Made by a program: the position numbers and the translations under genes
Assembly: GCA_029260215.1 (NCBI GenBank)
Contig: JAJDDQ010000011.1
Location: 1 to 46,395 of the forward strand
Length of the DNA: 46,395 nucleotides
Reading direction: 5' to 3'
Origin: Phycisphaerae bacterium
GTDB taxonomy: Bacteria; Planctomycetota; Phycisphaerae; UBA1845
Shown here: positions 8,379-17,251 of the stretch, piece by piece
Layout: each line of letters starts with the position of its first letter
Numbering within the stretch: the stretch's first letter is position 1
Notes under the pieces: generated by a model
What the model saw: only the letters and a program-made list of their open reading frames with translations
The model's database searches: none
What the model was told of the DNA's origin: nothing

Positions 8379-9623
8379 TCAACGAGTTTTCCTTACACGT
8401 TCGAACGGTGCGAGAATCAGATCCCTGGTGACCAGGACGTTGAACTCCATGCCGGCGCGGATGCGGATGGTGGGTTCGAGACTGAGTTCGCGATCGATGA
8501 TGCGTTGACCGAGACCCGAGGCCTGCTGCGCGACGGTCGTTCCGACAACGTCGAGCTGCCTGCGATCGGGACCGTTGGCGGCGAAGTTGCCACCGAGTGA
8601 GACGAACGTAGACAGGAGCGTGGCCGCGGCCAATCGACCGAGATGGTAATCGACGCGATCCGCCATACCCGCGATTCCGGCGGCGTCCGTACCGGGCATG
8701 GTTCCGACAACGATCGAGTTACCGTTGGGCAGGATCAGCCGACGCCAGGCGACGAGGATGCGGTTTTGGCCGTTGCGCACTTCGCTGTCGTACTGGCCGA
8801 TCAAGCGTGTGCCCTGCGGAATGAGCAGGTATCGTCCGGTGACCGAGTCGTACACGTTCGTGGTGACCTGACCGATGATATCGCCGGGCAGGTCACTGTT
8901 GATCGCAGTCACCAGTGCGGCGGGAACAACGGTCCCCGCTTTGATTTCGTACGGCGAGCGCGGAATCTCGAGGTGGCCACGCACGTACGTCCGGACGCCG
9001 GTACGATTCGCGAAGACGGAAGAATCTGTTGCGTTGTCGGACGGGACGAACGCAAGTCCGGGTGAGCCGGCATCCGCTGATGACGTGTCACCTGCGATCC
9101 GACCTAAATCGGCGTGTGCTGAAACTCCAGCCCGTGCATGACCGCTTCGCGGATCGTGGCTTCGCGCATTGTCGCTTCGCGAGCGGTTTCCCTGAAACTG
9201 TATGGGCGAGTCCAGGGCGAGTTCGTTTTCACGGCGGAGTTGCTCTCGGCGGCGAAGCTCGTCCGGGTCGGGGCCCGGCTCGACGATCGCCGGCGCTTCG
9301 ACTTGGACAATCGGTACCGGCGGAGGTGGTAACGGTGCGGGCTTCAGGAACGCGTAGTCTTGGGGCAAAAGGCCGATCGGACCGCGCTCGATCGCGTCTT
9401 CGGTCGGACGAAAATGCGACGCGTCCAAGCTGTTCCCGTGGTCGGACAGGGGGTTGTCTCCACCGATCTCGAGAATCATGCGTCCGGCGAGCACCGCGCC
9501 CACGATCCCGAGCAGAACGGAGACCGCTTTGGGGTTCAGTCTTTTGACGGACGGACTTGGCGCGTGCGCGCGCAGCGCTTGATCTACCGGTATCTTGGGC
9601 GGCGGCGTTGATTTCGGGTCCAT
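8379..9623 (-). CDS. trbI: TrbI/VirB10-type IV secretion protein
   Basis: 414 residues. VirB10 proteins span from the inner membrane to the outer-membrane core of the secretion channel. The N-terminus is cytoplasmic and followed by one membrane helix (about 34-52, AVSVLLGIVGAVLAGRMIL). Then comes a proline-rich periplasmic linker (FLKPAPLPPPPVPIVQVEAP) and the conserved C-terminal beta-barrel domain (about 225-400) with VVPAALVTAINSDLPG, LLIPQGTRLIGQYDS and ILPNG. Between linker and barrel is a repeat-coded stretch (DNARSHDPRSGHARAG) from a 15-base tandem repeat. It is 3 bases after trbG and 29 before the DUF2274-type gene. Confidence 0.9.
   Translation of the reverse strand: MDPKSTPPPKIPVDQALRAHAPSPSVKRLNPKAVSVLLGIVGAVLAGRMILEIGGDNPLSDHGNSLDASHFRPTEDAIERGPIGLLPQDYAFLKPAPLPPPPVPIVQVEAPAIVEPGPDPDELRRREQLRRENELALDSPIQFQGNRSRSDNARSHDPRSGHARAGVSAHADLGRIAGDTSSADAGSPGLAFVPSDNATDSSVFANRTGVRTYVRGHLEIPRSPYEIKAGTVVPAALVTAINSDLPGDIIGQVTTNVYDSVTGRYLLIPQGTRLIGQYDSEVRNGQNRILVAWRRLILPNGNSIVVGTMPGTDAAGIAGMADRVDYHLGRLAAATLLSTFVSLGGNFAANGPDRRQLDVVGTTVAQQASGLGQRIIDRELSLEPTIRIRAGMEFNVLVTRDLILAPFERVRKTR
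9144..9188. repeat. 15-base tandem repeat in trbI (GCTTCGCG + 7)
   Basis: GCTTCGCG occurs at 9144, 9159 and 9174, exactly 15 bases apart, each followed by seven variable bases. On the coding (minus) strand the unit is CGCGAAGC. The trbI frame reads it as NARSH DPRSG HARAG. In another frame the same unit would read REAxx, which is the reading used in trbB (18191-18295). Confidence 0.8.
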
Positions 9624-9626
9624 GAT

Positions 9627-10880
9627 CTATTCTCCGCGGCCGATCGCACGGATCATCCGCACAATCGGGTTCTTCGATTTGGATCGTCTCCTGTCGATGA
9701 CCACGCGTTCGTAGCCAAGACGCAATTCCGCGCGATCAAAGAGCTCGTGTACGACATAGGACGCGCCGTCGACGTGGTAATTCACCAGACGCACCGCACC
9801 GTCGCGCCCGACGATAAAGAGCGGCGGGCGACGGAGATCATCGATGCCCTCCGGGAAGCGCACGTGAACGCGATGACCGTCGTCGAAGACGCTGATCGGA
9901 GACCACTTGGGTGCCGGACCGGGAGGCACCTTGATGTCATAAGCATAATTGCGCGTTCCGTCGTCGCGCCGACGCGCACGCACCGCAGAATTCGTCGAAA
10001 CACTGATCGAAAATGCACGGGGATAGGTCCACGCGACGACCGAGTGGTAGGCCGTCGCCTCGACGCTCTTGAGATCGATCAGATAGGTGCGCTGGTTGGT
10101 GGCAATCACTAGATTGGTCTCGAGGCGCGGACGACGCGGTTTGATAAGAATCGACACGCGCGTAGTGTCCGGCTGACGGCGTGGGGTCGGCAGTGTTTCG
10201 CTCAGTGTCGCGTGCGGATCGACGATGCCGGCGACAACCGTGTCGACCGTCCAGCGGCTCGTGTCCCCGGCGGCGAGGTGCAGGATCTCTTCACCTGCGC
10301 GCAGGCGCAGAAGCGTCAAGAATCCCGGCGTGGTGATGACCTCGTAGACCGATCCGGGCACGAAGTCGTAAATCTGAACCGCGTCCACGAAGTCTCCGAC
10401 CTGCGGCCGCTGCGTCGCCCGGCGACGGGCCTGTTCGAGAAGATCCTCCGGTGGGATATCGATCGCGATTGTCTCGGTCCGGATGGACGATCTTCGGGGC
10501 ACGTTGACTGGAGCCCGTACATCACCTGCTCCATCGGCCCGCAACGACACCTTCGATGACGCCTTCGGCGATGCCTCCGGCGATACCGTCGAAGACGCCG
10601 TCGGTGATACATTCGACGACACCTTCGGCGTTGCCTTTGGTGATACCGTTGACGGTGGCGCTAAGGGTGAATTTGAAGATACCGAAGGCGGTGAGGCTGA
10701 GGGTATCGAATACACGGCTTCGGCATCGTCGGACATGGGCTGCCGTTCGGTCATCGGTTCGATCATCTGCCAGGGCTGGCGATAGAGAACCAGATTCTCG
10801 GCAGGCTGAACAAAGAAGCAGCCGCCGCACGGCAGCAGCATCGACAGTGCATACGTCAATTCAAGCGTCGGGCGATTCAT
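9627..10880 (-). CDS. trbG: TrbG/VirB9-type IV secretion protein
   Basis: 417 residues from the ATG at 10880; frames reaching further upstream only overlap trbF. VirB9 proteins form the outer-membrane core ring with VirB10. The N-terminus is hydrophobic and Cys-containing (LTYALSMLLPCGGC), a signal sequence or a non-canonical lipoprotein signal. A Ser/Pro linker follows, with nine tetrapeptides of the type [VA]S[PS]x at 79-114. The C-terminal part is the VirB9 domain: GSVYEVITTPGFLTLLRLRAGE, ANQRTYLIDLKS with a nearby YHSVVAWTYP, then YAYDIK and FDRAELRLG. The start overlaps the trbF end by 20 bases. Confidence 0.85.
   Translation of the reverse strand: MNRPTLELTYALSMLLPCGGCFFVQPAENLVLYRQPWQMIEPMTERQPMSDDAEAVYSIPSASPPSVSSNSPLAPPSTVSPKATPKVSSNVSPTASSTVSPEASPKASSKVSLRADGAGDVRAPVNVPRRSSIRTETIAIDIPPEDLLEQARRRATQRPQVGDFVDAVQIYDFVPGSVYEVITTPGFLTLLRLRAGEEILHLAAGDTSRWTVDTVVAGIVDPHATLSETLPTPRRQPDTTRVSILIKPRRPRLETNLVIATNQRTYLIDLKSVEATAYHSVVAWTYPRAFSISVSTNSAVRARRRDDGTRNYAYDIKVPPGPAPKWSPISVFDDGHRVHVRFPEGIDDLRRPPLFIVGRDGAVRLVNYHVDGASYVVHELFDRAELRLGYERVVIDRRRSKSKNPIVRMIRAIGRGE
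10539..10646. repeat. 12-base repeat coding a [VA]S[PS]x linker in trbG
   Basis: Nine degenerate 12-base units lie in frame and give VSPK ATPK VSSN VSPT ASST VSPE ASPK ASSK VSLR. The best units on the plus strand look like ACGCCTTCGGCG. The stretch encodes a flexible linker between the signal region and the VirB9 domain. Confidence 0.7.
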
Positions 10881-11643
10881 GGTCGGGCTCCTTTTGGGTT
10901 TCGTTCGTTGTCTCGACGGGTGGTACGAGGTCGCTGTCGATCGGTCCGCTGAATTCTTTGCTCCAGCTGAAGTTGACCACGTAGATGCCAAGCGGATTGC
11001 GAAACAGGTCCGTCTCGTCGCGCGGCGGTTTCGTGTCAACGTGGAACAGTCCGGTGCGTTGCTCCGGTTGCCGCGGGACGCCGCCGACGTAGTCGGTCTC
11101 CCGCCAGCGCACCTGAAAAGCATCCGCAGCTTTCTGAAGAACGTTGGTAATCTCGACCACGCGGGTTAGGGGGCGTCCGTCAACGCTGTTGAGCGGCGGG
11201 TCGACGGCGGCGTAGGCGTTCATTGTGTGCACGGCATCGCCGGCGAGGAACGCGTAGGCGTGTTTCCAGTTCTCGCGCACGATCACGGGATCGAGCGGCC
11301 GACCACGGACCAGTCGAACGAGATGGCCGACGAAGTAGCCGATCTGTGCCGACGTCGGTTCGTATCGATCGCCGATGAGCGTGACACGCGCCGGGCGTCC
11401 CAGTTGGTCGGTCTCAACGACATAGGTGCGCACGTCCTTGCGCGCACTGACCACGGAGAGTGCCACGCCGAGGGCGATCATGCCGACCACCGAAAGCAGC
11501 GCCAGAATGCGCCAGTGAAGTGCCTGCACGCGTGCCGTGCCGAGTCGCTGATCCCACTCGCGTTTGGCACGATCGTACGGGGAAGTGCTGCCTTCCGCGT
11601 CCGGTCGGCGTCCGTAACATGTTGTTTGCTTGCTAAAAACCAT
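10861..11643 (-). CDS. trbF: TrbF/VirB8-type IV secretion protein
   Basis: 260 residues from the ATG at 11643, which has AAGGA about ten bases upstream; the open frame before it overlaps trbL. VirB8 proteins are bitopic inner-membrane proteins that organise the secretion complex. A short cytoplasmic part (SPYDRAKREWDQRLGTA) is followed by a membrane helix (about 42-65, ILALLSVVGMIALGVALSVV). The periplasmic NTF2-like domain has YVVETDQLGRPARVTLIGD, PTSAQIGYFVGHLVRLVRG and, near the end, FRNPLGIYVVNFSWSKEF. It sits in the conserved order trbL-trbF-trbG. Confidence 0.9.
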   Translation of the reverse strand: MVFSKQTTCYGRRPDAEGSTSPYDRAKREWDQRLGTARVQALHWRILALLSVVGMIALGVALSVVSARKDVRTYVVETDQLGRPARVTLIGDRYEPTSAQIGYFVGHLVRLVRGRPLDPVIVRENWKHAYAFLAGDAVHTMNAYAAVDPPLNSVDGRPLTRVVEITNVLQKAADAFQVRWRETDYVGGVPRQPEQRTGLFHVDTKPPRDETDLFRNPLGIYVVNFSWSKEFSGPIDSDLVPPVETTNETQKEPDHESPDA

Positions 11644-11674
11644 TTGGGTTTCGTCCTTGCGGTTGATTCCTGCG

Positions 11675-12637
11675 TTACTTCCCACTTCCAGACGGTGACT
11701 GTCCGGCTCCGCCGACATTGCTCGCGGCTTTGACGGCACTCAGTTTCGAGCCTCCCTCCAATGCCTTGGCGATGCTCATCGATTTGCGCACGACGTGGTT
11801 GGTGGCGTGGCCCGCGCCGACTACCGCCTGGCCGGCGTCGAGGGCGCTGAGACGTGGTGTTCCCGACGCCAGTTCACTGGCCAGACGTGACGCGGTGAGT
11901 GTGAGTGCCAGGAAGACCAGCGCACCCAGTGCGATTTCGAGCGCGGCGCGCAGGGTAATCGTCCGGTATCCCATTCGACGGATATCGAATACGTCTTGGC
12001 CGACGCCGACCACGAAGGTGAGCAGCATCAGGCGCACGCCGGCGCTGACGACCCAGCCGAGTGGACGCTCAGCCATGAACGACGTGTGTTTGATGAGGCT
12101 GAAGGGCAAGAGCACAAACACCACCAACGTGCCAATCTTGAACGTGAGGATGGCCATCACGACTTGGATTGCGATCAGGAAGAACGAGACAATGACGATG
12201 AGCGACGCAACGATGAGAATGATGATCTGTACGATATTGAAATAGAAGCCAACGGGGCCGGAGAGTTCGCCCGCGGCCAGGAGCATGGGAATCGCCGTAT
12301 CGATTCCGTGATCGGCGATTTGCGTTGGATTGAGCATGATGTCCAGAGAGAAGCGACCGCCACCCGCTTTGCCGCCTAGCTGCATGAAGGTGCTGGCGAG
12401 CGCGTTGGTGAGTTCGACCCAATTCTCGATGATCCAGGCGAAGATGCCGACGAAGAGAACCCTTCGTACTAGCTGGACAACGACCTGATCCTCGCTAAAT
12501 GCCCAGAACATCGCCGCCATGACGATGTTGATGACGACCAGCGTGTTGAACACCCAGCGGACGTCGCCATCGATCAACCCGAATCCCAAGTCGATCGCAT
12601 CGACGTACCGTTGGAGTGTGTCGTTGATAATGCTCAT
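11675..12637 (-). CDS. trbL: TrbL/VirB6-type IV secretion membrane protein
   Basis: 320 residues, a polytopic inner-membrane protein that forms part of the channel base. Hydrophobic segments are seen around 28-45 (WVFNTLVVINIVMAAMFWAF), 57-75, 120-165 (VQIIILIVASLIVIVSFFLI and a following segment), 170-185 and 225-245, with FMQLGGKAGGGRFSLDIMLNP between the second and third, typical of TrbL. The C-terminus is Ala/Ser/Gly rich, also usual for the family. It starts 9 bases after the first-listed trbJ and ends 31 bases before trbF. Confidence 0.9.
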   Translation of the reverse strand: MSIINDTLQRYVDAIDLGFGLIDGDVRWVFNTLVVINIVMAAMFWAFSEDQVVVQLVRRVLFVGIFAWIIENWVELTNALASTFMQLGGKAGGGRFSLDIMLNPTQIADHGIDTAIPMLLAAGELSGPVGFYFNIVQIIILIVASLIVIVSFFLIAIQVVMAILTFKIGTLVVFVLLPFSLIKHTSFMAERPLGWVVSAGVRLMLLTFVVGVGQDVFDIRRMGYRTITLRAALEIALGALVFLALTLTASRLASELASGTPRLSALDAGQAVVGAGHATNHVVRKSMSIAKALEGGSKLSAVKAASNVGGAGQSPSGSGK

Positions 12638-12646
12638 GAGTATTTC

Positions 12647-13354
12647 CTAGCGGATGCGCGCGAACGGATACCGTACCGGACGCGACGCAGCGGTTGTTCC
12701 CCAGTCACGCATCAGTACATCCAGGCGCTGGCGCTGAAACGTCGCCAACGCCTGCTGTCGGGCTACCTCCTCCAATTCGATGCGGATCGCGGTCAATTCC
12801 AACGCCTGGAGGCTCTGCACCTGCGCGGTGAGCGTCGCCAATGTTTCGTTTGAAGCCTGAAGAACCGCGGTCTGACCGGGTGCAATGCGGGCCTGTTCCA
12901 CATACTCTCCGACGCGTTGCTGTGTGGCGGGCATCTCAGCAATGACGCTTTCCTGGGTCGCTTGGGTCTGCCGCACGGCCTGTCGGCGTGACGCGATCCA
13001 GCCACGTCGCAGGTCGCGCATGGCTTCCGCGTCGCGATCGGTGTAAGCGCCCGGACTGATGGAGTACTCGCCGGCCAGGTCCAGGCCGGCAACGCCCTCA
13101 GTGCTCGCGCTGACGCGTTGCATCGATGCGAGCAGTTCGACGAGCCTGGTAAAATCCCAGTTTTGGAGCATCTGAATTTGATTGCGGATTTGCCCATCGA
13201 GTCGGGCGATGAGCGACACGTGGTGCGTGACCTGCTCGGCATTCACAATCAGGTTGGTCGGATCGAGGACGATCACCGAAGCGATGCCGCCGATGGACAA
13301 CAGCAGAACCGCGAAAACGGCAGCGGTCAGGATGGATTGATTTTTTTTCATCAC
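12647..13354 (-). CDS. trbJ: TrbJ/VirB5-type protein, downstream copy
   Basis: 235 residues. TrbJ/VirB5 proteins are secreted or pilus-tip-associated helical proteins. An N-terminal membrane or signal helix (MMKKNQSILTAAVFAVLLLS) is followed by VIVLDPTNLIVNAEQVTHHV, the usual start of TrbJ proteins, and long helices rich in Gln, Ala and Arg. It ends in MRDWG then RPVRYPF. Its neighbour upstream has the same plan and nearly the same ending (MSDWED then RPVRNPF), so the two are tandem paralogues. The start overlaps the stop of that neighbour (ATGA), so the pair is probably translated together. Confidence 0.8.
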   Translation of the reverse strand: MMKKNQSILTAAVFAVLLLSIGGIASVIVLDPTNLIVNAEQVTHHVSLIARLDGQIRNQIQMLQNWDFTRLVELLASMQRVSASTEGVAGLDLAGEYSISPGAYTDRDAEAMRDLRRGWIASRRQAVRQTQATQESVIAEMPATQQRVGEYVEQARIAPGQTAVLQASNETLATLTAQVQSLQALELTAIRIELEEVARQQALATFQRQRLDVLMRDWGTTAASRPVRYPFARIR

Positions 13355-14130
13355 GACTGGTCCTTTCGGTGCCCGCCGAATGGGTTGCGTACCGGGCGAA
13401 CGGATCGGGCGTAGCCGTCTTCCCAGTCGCTCATCAGCGACGCGCGGCGGCGGGCTTGGTACGCTTCGATCGCTGCGCGTCTGGCGTATCCAATGATTTT
13501 GCGCCGGGCGCGCAACGCCCGAAGCCCGATCAGCTTGTCCAATTCGCCGGAGTGCAGGGCCGTGAGTTCCTGTTGGGCCTGCAGGACAGCTTTGGGGCCT
13601 GGGAGTTCGTCAACGCCGAGATCGACACCGTTCGAGGCGCGGATTAATAGGGCCAGCCGATCGGTGGTCGGTGACATGGACCGCTGCACACGTTCACTCA
13701 ACGCGCGTTCGGTAGCGAGCGACGCGCGTTCGGACTGCGTCCAGTCGCGTCGCGCGGTGTCAAGCCATCCGGGTGCAACGTCGGCGTGGGTACCGGTGAT
13801 CGGGTACATTGCATCAACGTCGGGACCGTCTTCGAAGAGGATCTGGCGGACGACATCATTCGCGAGCGCCTGCTCGTGCGCCACACTGGCCGGCAGATCG
13901 GCCAGCGCCTGCACCTGCAACTGTATTTGCGTCGTCGCTCGGGTCACCTGCGTCCCCAACGCGGTAGCCTGCAGCACGTTCTTCGCAAGATTTGCGGGGT
14001 CAAGGATGATGCCGTCGAATCCGCAGAAGAACGCTACGGCACTCCCAGTCGAAATCGCGAGCGTGATGACTGCAAGCAATATCAGGCGTCGATTTGTCGA
14101 GCCATCGGTTCGTTCATGATGACGAATCAT
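13351..14130 (-). CDS. trbJ: TrbJ/VirB5-type protein, upstream copy
   Basis: 259 residues from the ATG at 14130, preceded by AAAGGAG at good distance; an earlier ATG at 14148 lacks this. N-terminal signal or membrane helix (RLILLAVITLAISTGSAVAF), then FDGIILDPANLAKNVLQATA, the TrbJ signature region, and a helical body. It closes with SDWEDGYARSVRPVRNPFGG, shared with the next gene. It overlaps the end of trbE by 17 bases. Most Trb operons have one trbJ, so a tandem pair is unusual; the two copies have diverged well beyond recent duplication. Confidence 0.8.
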   Translation of the reverse strand: MIRHHERTDGSTNRRLILLAVITLAISTGSAVAFFCGFDGIILDPANLAKNVLQATALGTQVTRATTQIQLQVQALADLPASVAHEQALANDVVRQILFEDGPDVDAMYPITGTHADVAPGWLDTARRDWTQSERASLATERALSERVQRSMSPTTDRLALLIRASNGVDLGVDELPGPKAVLQAQQELTALHSGELDKLIGLRALRARRKIIGYARRAAIEAYQARRRASLMSDWEDGYARSVRPVRNPFGGHRKDQS

Positions 14131-16573
14131 GATCACTCCTTTCGGCATTGGGGGACGAGTCGGCGAACGCGCGCAGGTAGGCCGTCGCGAATCCGTCGCG
14201 TCCGTGTTCGGACAGCAGGCGTGAGATCATCATCTGCACGCTGGACGATCCACCGCTGCACAGTGCCAGTGCAGTCCTTCCCAGCCCGAGTTCGAAGAGC
14301 CGATTGCCGGCGGGGCTTTGGAAGTAGTAATCGCGTTTGGGCGTCGCGGTCGCAAGAATGTCGATCTGCCGATCGTTGAGACCAAAGGACTGATAGAGTG
14401 ATCGTGTGCCTTGGTCATGGGCCGACTCATTGGGCAGGAGAATGCGCGTCGGACAGCTCTCGATGATGGCGTGGGCGATGGTCGAATCGGTGACGTCGGC
14501 CAGGGACTGCGTGGCGAAGACGACGGCGACGTTCTTTTTGCGCAGGGTTTTGAGCCATTCGCGGATCTTGGCGGCGAACAGCGAGTCGGTCAGGAACAGC
14601 CACGCTTCGTCCAGGAACAGGAATGTCGGGCGTGGTTTGGAAATACCTGTTTCCGGATTCGTAAACGGTGCGGCGAAGCGTTGTTCAAGACGGTGGAACA
14701 GATAGGTCAGCACCGGCACCATGGCCGGGCTGTGCATCAGGGCTTCCATCTCGAATGCCTGAAAATCTCCGTCGCGCAGGGCGTCGCGGTCGGCGTCCAG
14801 GAGGTGGCCGTGCGGCCCGTCGAGCGTGTAGCTCTTGAGCGCGTCGCGCACCGTGTTGCTCTGTGCCAATTCCAGGAGCGTGGTCAGCGTGCGATGTTGC
14901 GCAGGCATGGTGGCCAGGTTGGACAGCGCCGACCAAAGCTCCTGTTTCAGCGGCGGCGTGATCTCGACCCCCTCGCGGTGCAGCATGTCCACCAGCCATT
15001 CCTGCGCCCAGCTGAGCTCGCCCTCGCCGTCCAGTGCGGCCAGCGGTTGAAAGCTGATCGCAGCGGCGTCGGCGGCGAGATCGTAAAAATCCCCGCCCAT
15101 GGCCAGGGTCATGGGCAGGCAACTGCGCCCTTTGTCGAAAAAATAGACCTGAGCGCCTGGGTAGCGCCGGCTTTGTCCGGCGAGGAAGCTCAGCAGCGTC
15201 GATTTGCCCGACCCGGTGGGGCCAAGGACCAGCGTGTGGCCAACGTCACCGTGATGCAGATTCAATCGGAAGGGTGTCGAACCCGTCGTGTGTACGACCG
15301 CCAGGGGCGGACCGTCGAGATGGTCGTTGCGCGGTTCACCCGACCAGACGCTGCTGGCGGGAATGAGGTCGCAGAGACTGAGCGACGAAAAAATCGGCCG
15401 CCGCACATCCGCGTAGGCGTGACCGGGCAAACTCCCCAGCCAGGCCTCCACGGCGTTGAAGTCTTCGATGCGTGAGACCAGCCCCACCCCGTCACAAACG
15501 CGCTGCACGGTTTGCGCGGCTTTTTCGGCGGCGCGTTCGTCCGGGTCGCGGACCGTGATGGTCAGTGTGAAGTAGCCGAAAGAGGCACAATCAGCGCCGA
15601 GTGCTTCGAGGGCGTCGGTAATCTCCGCAGCCTTATTGAGGCTGTCGGTATCGAGGAGTTCGCTTTCGGTTTTGGTGATGAACTCCTTGAGCAGCGTTGC
15701 GATGCCCTTGCGGCGCGAGAACCAGTGACGGCGCAGGCGGTTGAATTCGGCCTCCGCTTCGGTCTTGTCCATGGGCAGGTAGCGTGCACACCACCGAAAC
15801 TCGATCGGGAGGTCCTCCAGTTCGTGCAACAACGAGGGAAGTGTCTCGTTGGCGTAGGCCCGAATCGAAACGACCTTAAGAAAACAGCGTCCGAGCTTCG
15901 GGCTCAGCCCCCCGGTCAACGGCGTGTCCGTCAGGAACGCATCCAGATAGCAGGGCGGATCGGGCATGCGCACAGTAATGCGTCGCTCCGAAACACAGTC
16001 GTGCAGGTAGCTGAGCGTCTCGTCTTCGGTCAGGCGATGCACCTCCGGCAGGAAGGCCGACAGCATGTTGACCATGCTGTCTACCTGACGTTGGAAGTGT
16101 TCCAGTTGTTCACGGTAGAAAGACGCGCCGCGATCGGGGGTGCGCTGCGGGTCGCTCATCAGCATGTCGGTCGCCCGTCGCACGCGATCCGCCGGCGGCA
16201 GGTAGGTGAAGGTAATGTACTGGGTCGACTCGAAGGCCGGCGTCGCGGTCGATGCCTTGCGGTGCTCCTCTTCGATTTGCCGGGCGATCGGGTTGGCCGA
16301 CGGCCGCGTCACGGGATCGGTGACCCTGCGCCGCATGCACTCGATATGCAGGCACCAGCCCGATCCGAGACGCCGAAAAGCGTTGTTGAGCCGGGCGCGA
16401 AACGCCATCAGCTCTTCGGGTGTGGCGCTGTCCACGTCCGAACCACGAAACAACACGGACGTGGACAGACTGCCGTCCTTGTTGAGCATGACCCCGGGCG
16501 TGACCAGTGCCACCCAGGGCAGGTGGTCAGACAGGCGCTGCGGGTGACGTCGGTATTCGCGAAGGTTCCACAT
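14114..16573 (-). CDS. trbE: TrbE/VirB4 ATPase of the type IV secretion system
   Basis: 819 residues, the usual TrbE length. VirB4 ATPases power pilus assembly and substrate transfer at the inner membrane. The N-terminus LREYRRHPQRLSDHLPW and GVMLNKDGS is the standard TrbE opening. The CagE/TrbE/VirB domain covers about 180-390. The C-terminal ATPase has Walker A GPTGSGKS at 451-458 and Walker B LFLDEAWLFL near 655, followed by KKNVAVVFATQSLAD. It starts 12 bases after trbD and overlaps trbJ. No frameshift or missing motif was seen. Confidence 0.95.
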   Translation of the reverse strand: MWNLREYRRHPQRLSDHLPWVALVTPGVMLNKDGSLSTSVLFRGSDVDSATPEELMAFRARLNNAFRRLGSGWCLHIECMRRRVTDPVTRPSANPIARQIEEEHRKASTATPAFESTQYITFTYLPPADRVRRATDMLMSDPQRTPDRGASFYREQLEHFQRQVDSMVNMLSAFLPEVHRLTEDETLSYLHDCVSERRITVRMPDPPCYLDAFLTDTPLTGGLSPKLGRCFLKVVSIRAYANETLPSLLHELEDLPIEFRWCARYLPMDKTEAEAEFNRLRRHWFSRRKGIATLLKEFITKTESELLDTDSLNKAAEITDALEALGADCASFGYFTLTITVRDPDERAAEKAAQTVQRVCDGVGLVSRIEDFNAVEAWLGSLPGHAYADVRRPIFSSLSLCDLIPASSVWSGEPRNDHLDGPPLAVVHTTGSTPFRLNLHHGDVGHTLVLGPTGSGKSTLLSFLAGQSRRYPGAQVYFFDKGRSCLPMTLAMGGDFYDLAADAAAISFQPLAALDGEGELSWAQEWLVDMLHREGVEITPPLKQELWSALSNLATMPAQHRTLTTLLELAQSNTVRDALKSYTLDGPHGHLLDADRDALRDGDFQAFEMEALMHSPAMVPVLTYLFHRLEQRFAAPFTNPETGISKPRPTFLFLDEAWLFLTDSLFAAKIREWLKTLRKKNVAVVFATQSLADVTDSTIAHAIIESCPTRILLPNESAHDQGTRSLYQSFGLNDRQIDILATATPKRDYYFQSPAGNRLFELGLGRTALALCSGGSSSVQMMISRLLSEHGRDGFATAYLRAFADSSPNAERSDHDSSS

Positions 16574-16585
16574 CGTATTGCTCGC

Positions 16586-16858
16586 CTACCAGTCAAGGAA
16601 TGTGGGTTGTTTCAAATGACGACGAAACACGGCGATCCAGTGGGCGTCGTGGCGGGTAAGCGCCACGGACACGCCGAAAAGCCCAAGCCCGAAGCCGAGA
16701 CCGATCAACCACAGGTGCAGCCCCAGCGTGAACACGAGCGTGGTGACCACGGTCAGGATGCCGAGCTCGCGCGGCACTCCGGCGAACAGCGGCGGCTGCG
16801 TCAGCGCGACGTACACGGGCAGCTTGAAGCCTTCCAGCGGCGGTTTCGAGTGCTTCAT
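16586..16858 (-). CDS. trbD: TrbD/VirB3-type membrane protein
   Basis: 90 residues from the ATG at 16858. VirB3 proteins are small inner-membrane partners of VirB4. The sequence has the typical opening PVYVALTQPPLFAGVPREL, then two close hydrophobic helices (about 32-62, ILTVVTTLVFTLGLHLWLIG and GFGLGLFGVSVAL), and a basic tail ending near FLDW. It lies 2 bases after trbC and 12 before trbE, matching the conserved trbC-trbD-trbE order. Confidence 0.88.
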   Translation of the reverse strand: MKHSKPPLEGFKLPVYVALTQPPLFAGVPRELGILTVVTTLVFTLGLHLWLIGLGFGLGLFGVSVALTRHDAHWIAVFRRHLKQPTFLDW

Positions 16859-16860
16859 GG

Positions 16861-17208
16861 TTAGAACGTTGCTCCGTTGGCAAGTCCGAAGAATTCCAGA
16901 ACGAAACTCCCTGCCGTCGCGGCGATGGCGCCTCCGAGCACGACGCCCAGTACGCGCCGCAGAATGGCCCCTTCCGAGAAAGCCAGCGCAAAGCCGAGCA
17001 GAACGATGGCCAGAATAAGCACCGCGCGCACAACGGGGCCGGTGATACTGGTGACCAGTCGCTCGAGCGGCTGTTCCCACGGCATGCCCGCACTCGCCGC
17101 GTGGGCGGATTGCGTCATCAGGAACAATGCGAGCAATGCGATCGGCGCAACCGATCGACGAAACGAACTTTTGAACAAGAATAAGAATGAGAATAAGAAC
17201 AAGATCAT
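16861..17208 (-). CDS. trbC: TrbC/VirB2-type major pilin
   Basis: 115 residues from the ATG at 17208, which has GGAG eight bases upstream. The long N-terminal signal (to about residue 37) ends in SAHA, a fitting signal peptidase site. The mature part has two membrane helices (about 57-75, VVRAVLILAIVLLGFALAF, and about 85-105, RVLGVVLGGAIAATAGSFVL), the pilin fold. The first dozen codons come from a purine-rich low-complexity run on the plus strand (17173-17204) and give FLFSFLFLFK. This makes the signal longer than usual; an internal start is possible. It begins 43 bases after trbB. Confidence 0.85.
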   Translation of the reverse strand: MILFLFSFLFLFKSSFRRSVAPIALLALFLMTQSAHAASAGMPWEQPLERLVTSITGPVVRAVLILAIVLLGFALAFSEGAILRRVLGVVLGGAIAATAGSFVLEFFGLANGATF

Positions 17209-17251
17209 GGACTCACTCCGTGGGTGAAGGGTTGAAACACAAATAGTCCGA

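Noticed and set aside
9144-9188. Possible CRISPR-like array because of regular spacing
   Set aside because: The unit is only 15 bases, lies in frame in trbI and has no spacers of CRISPR length; it is a coding tandem repeat.
14411-16864. Long plus-strand open frames across trbE and trbD
   Set aside because: They lie opposite well-identified Trb genes and show no family motifs.
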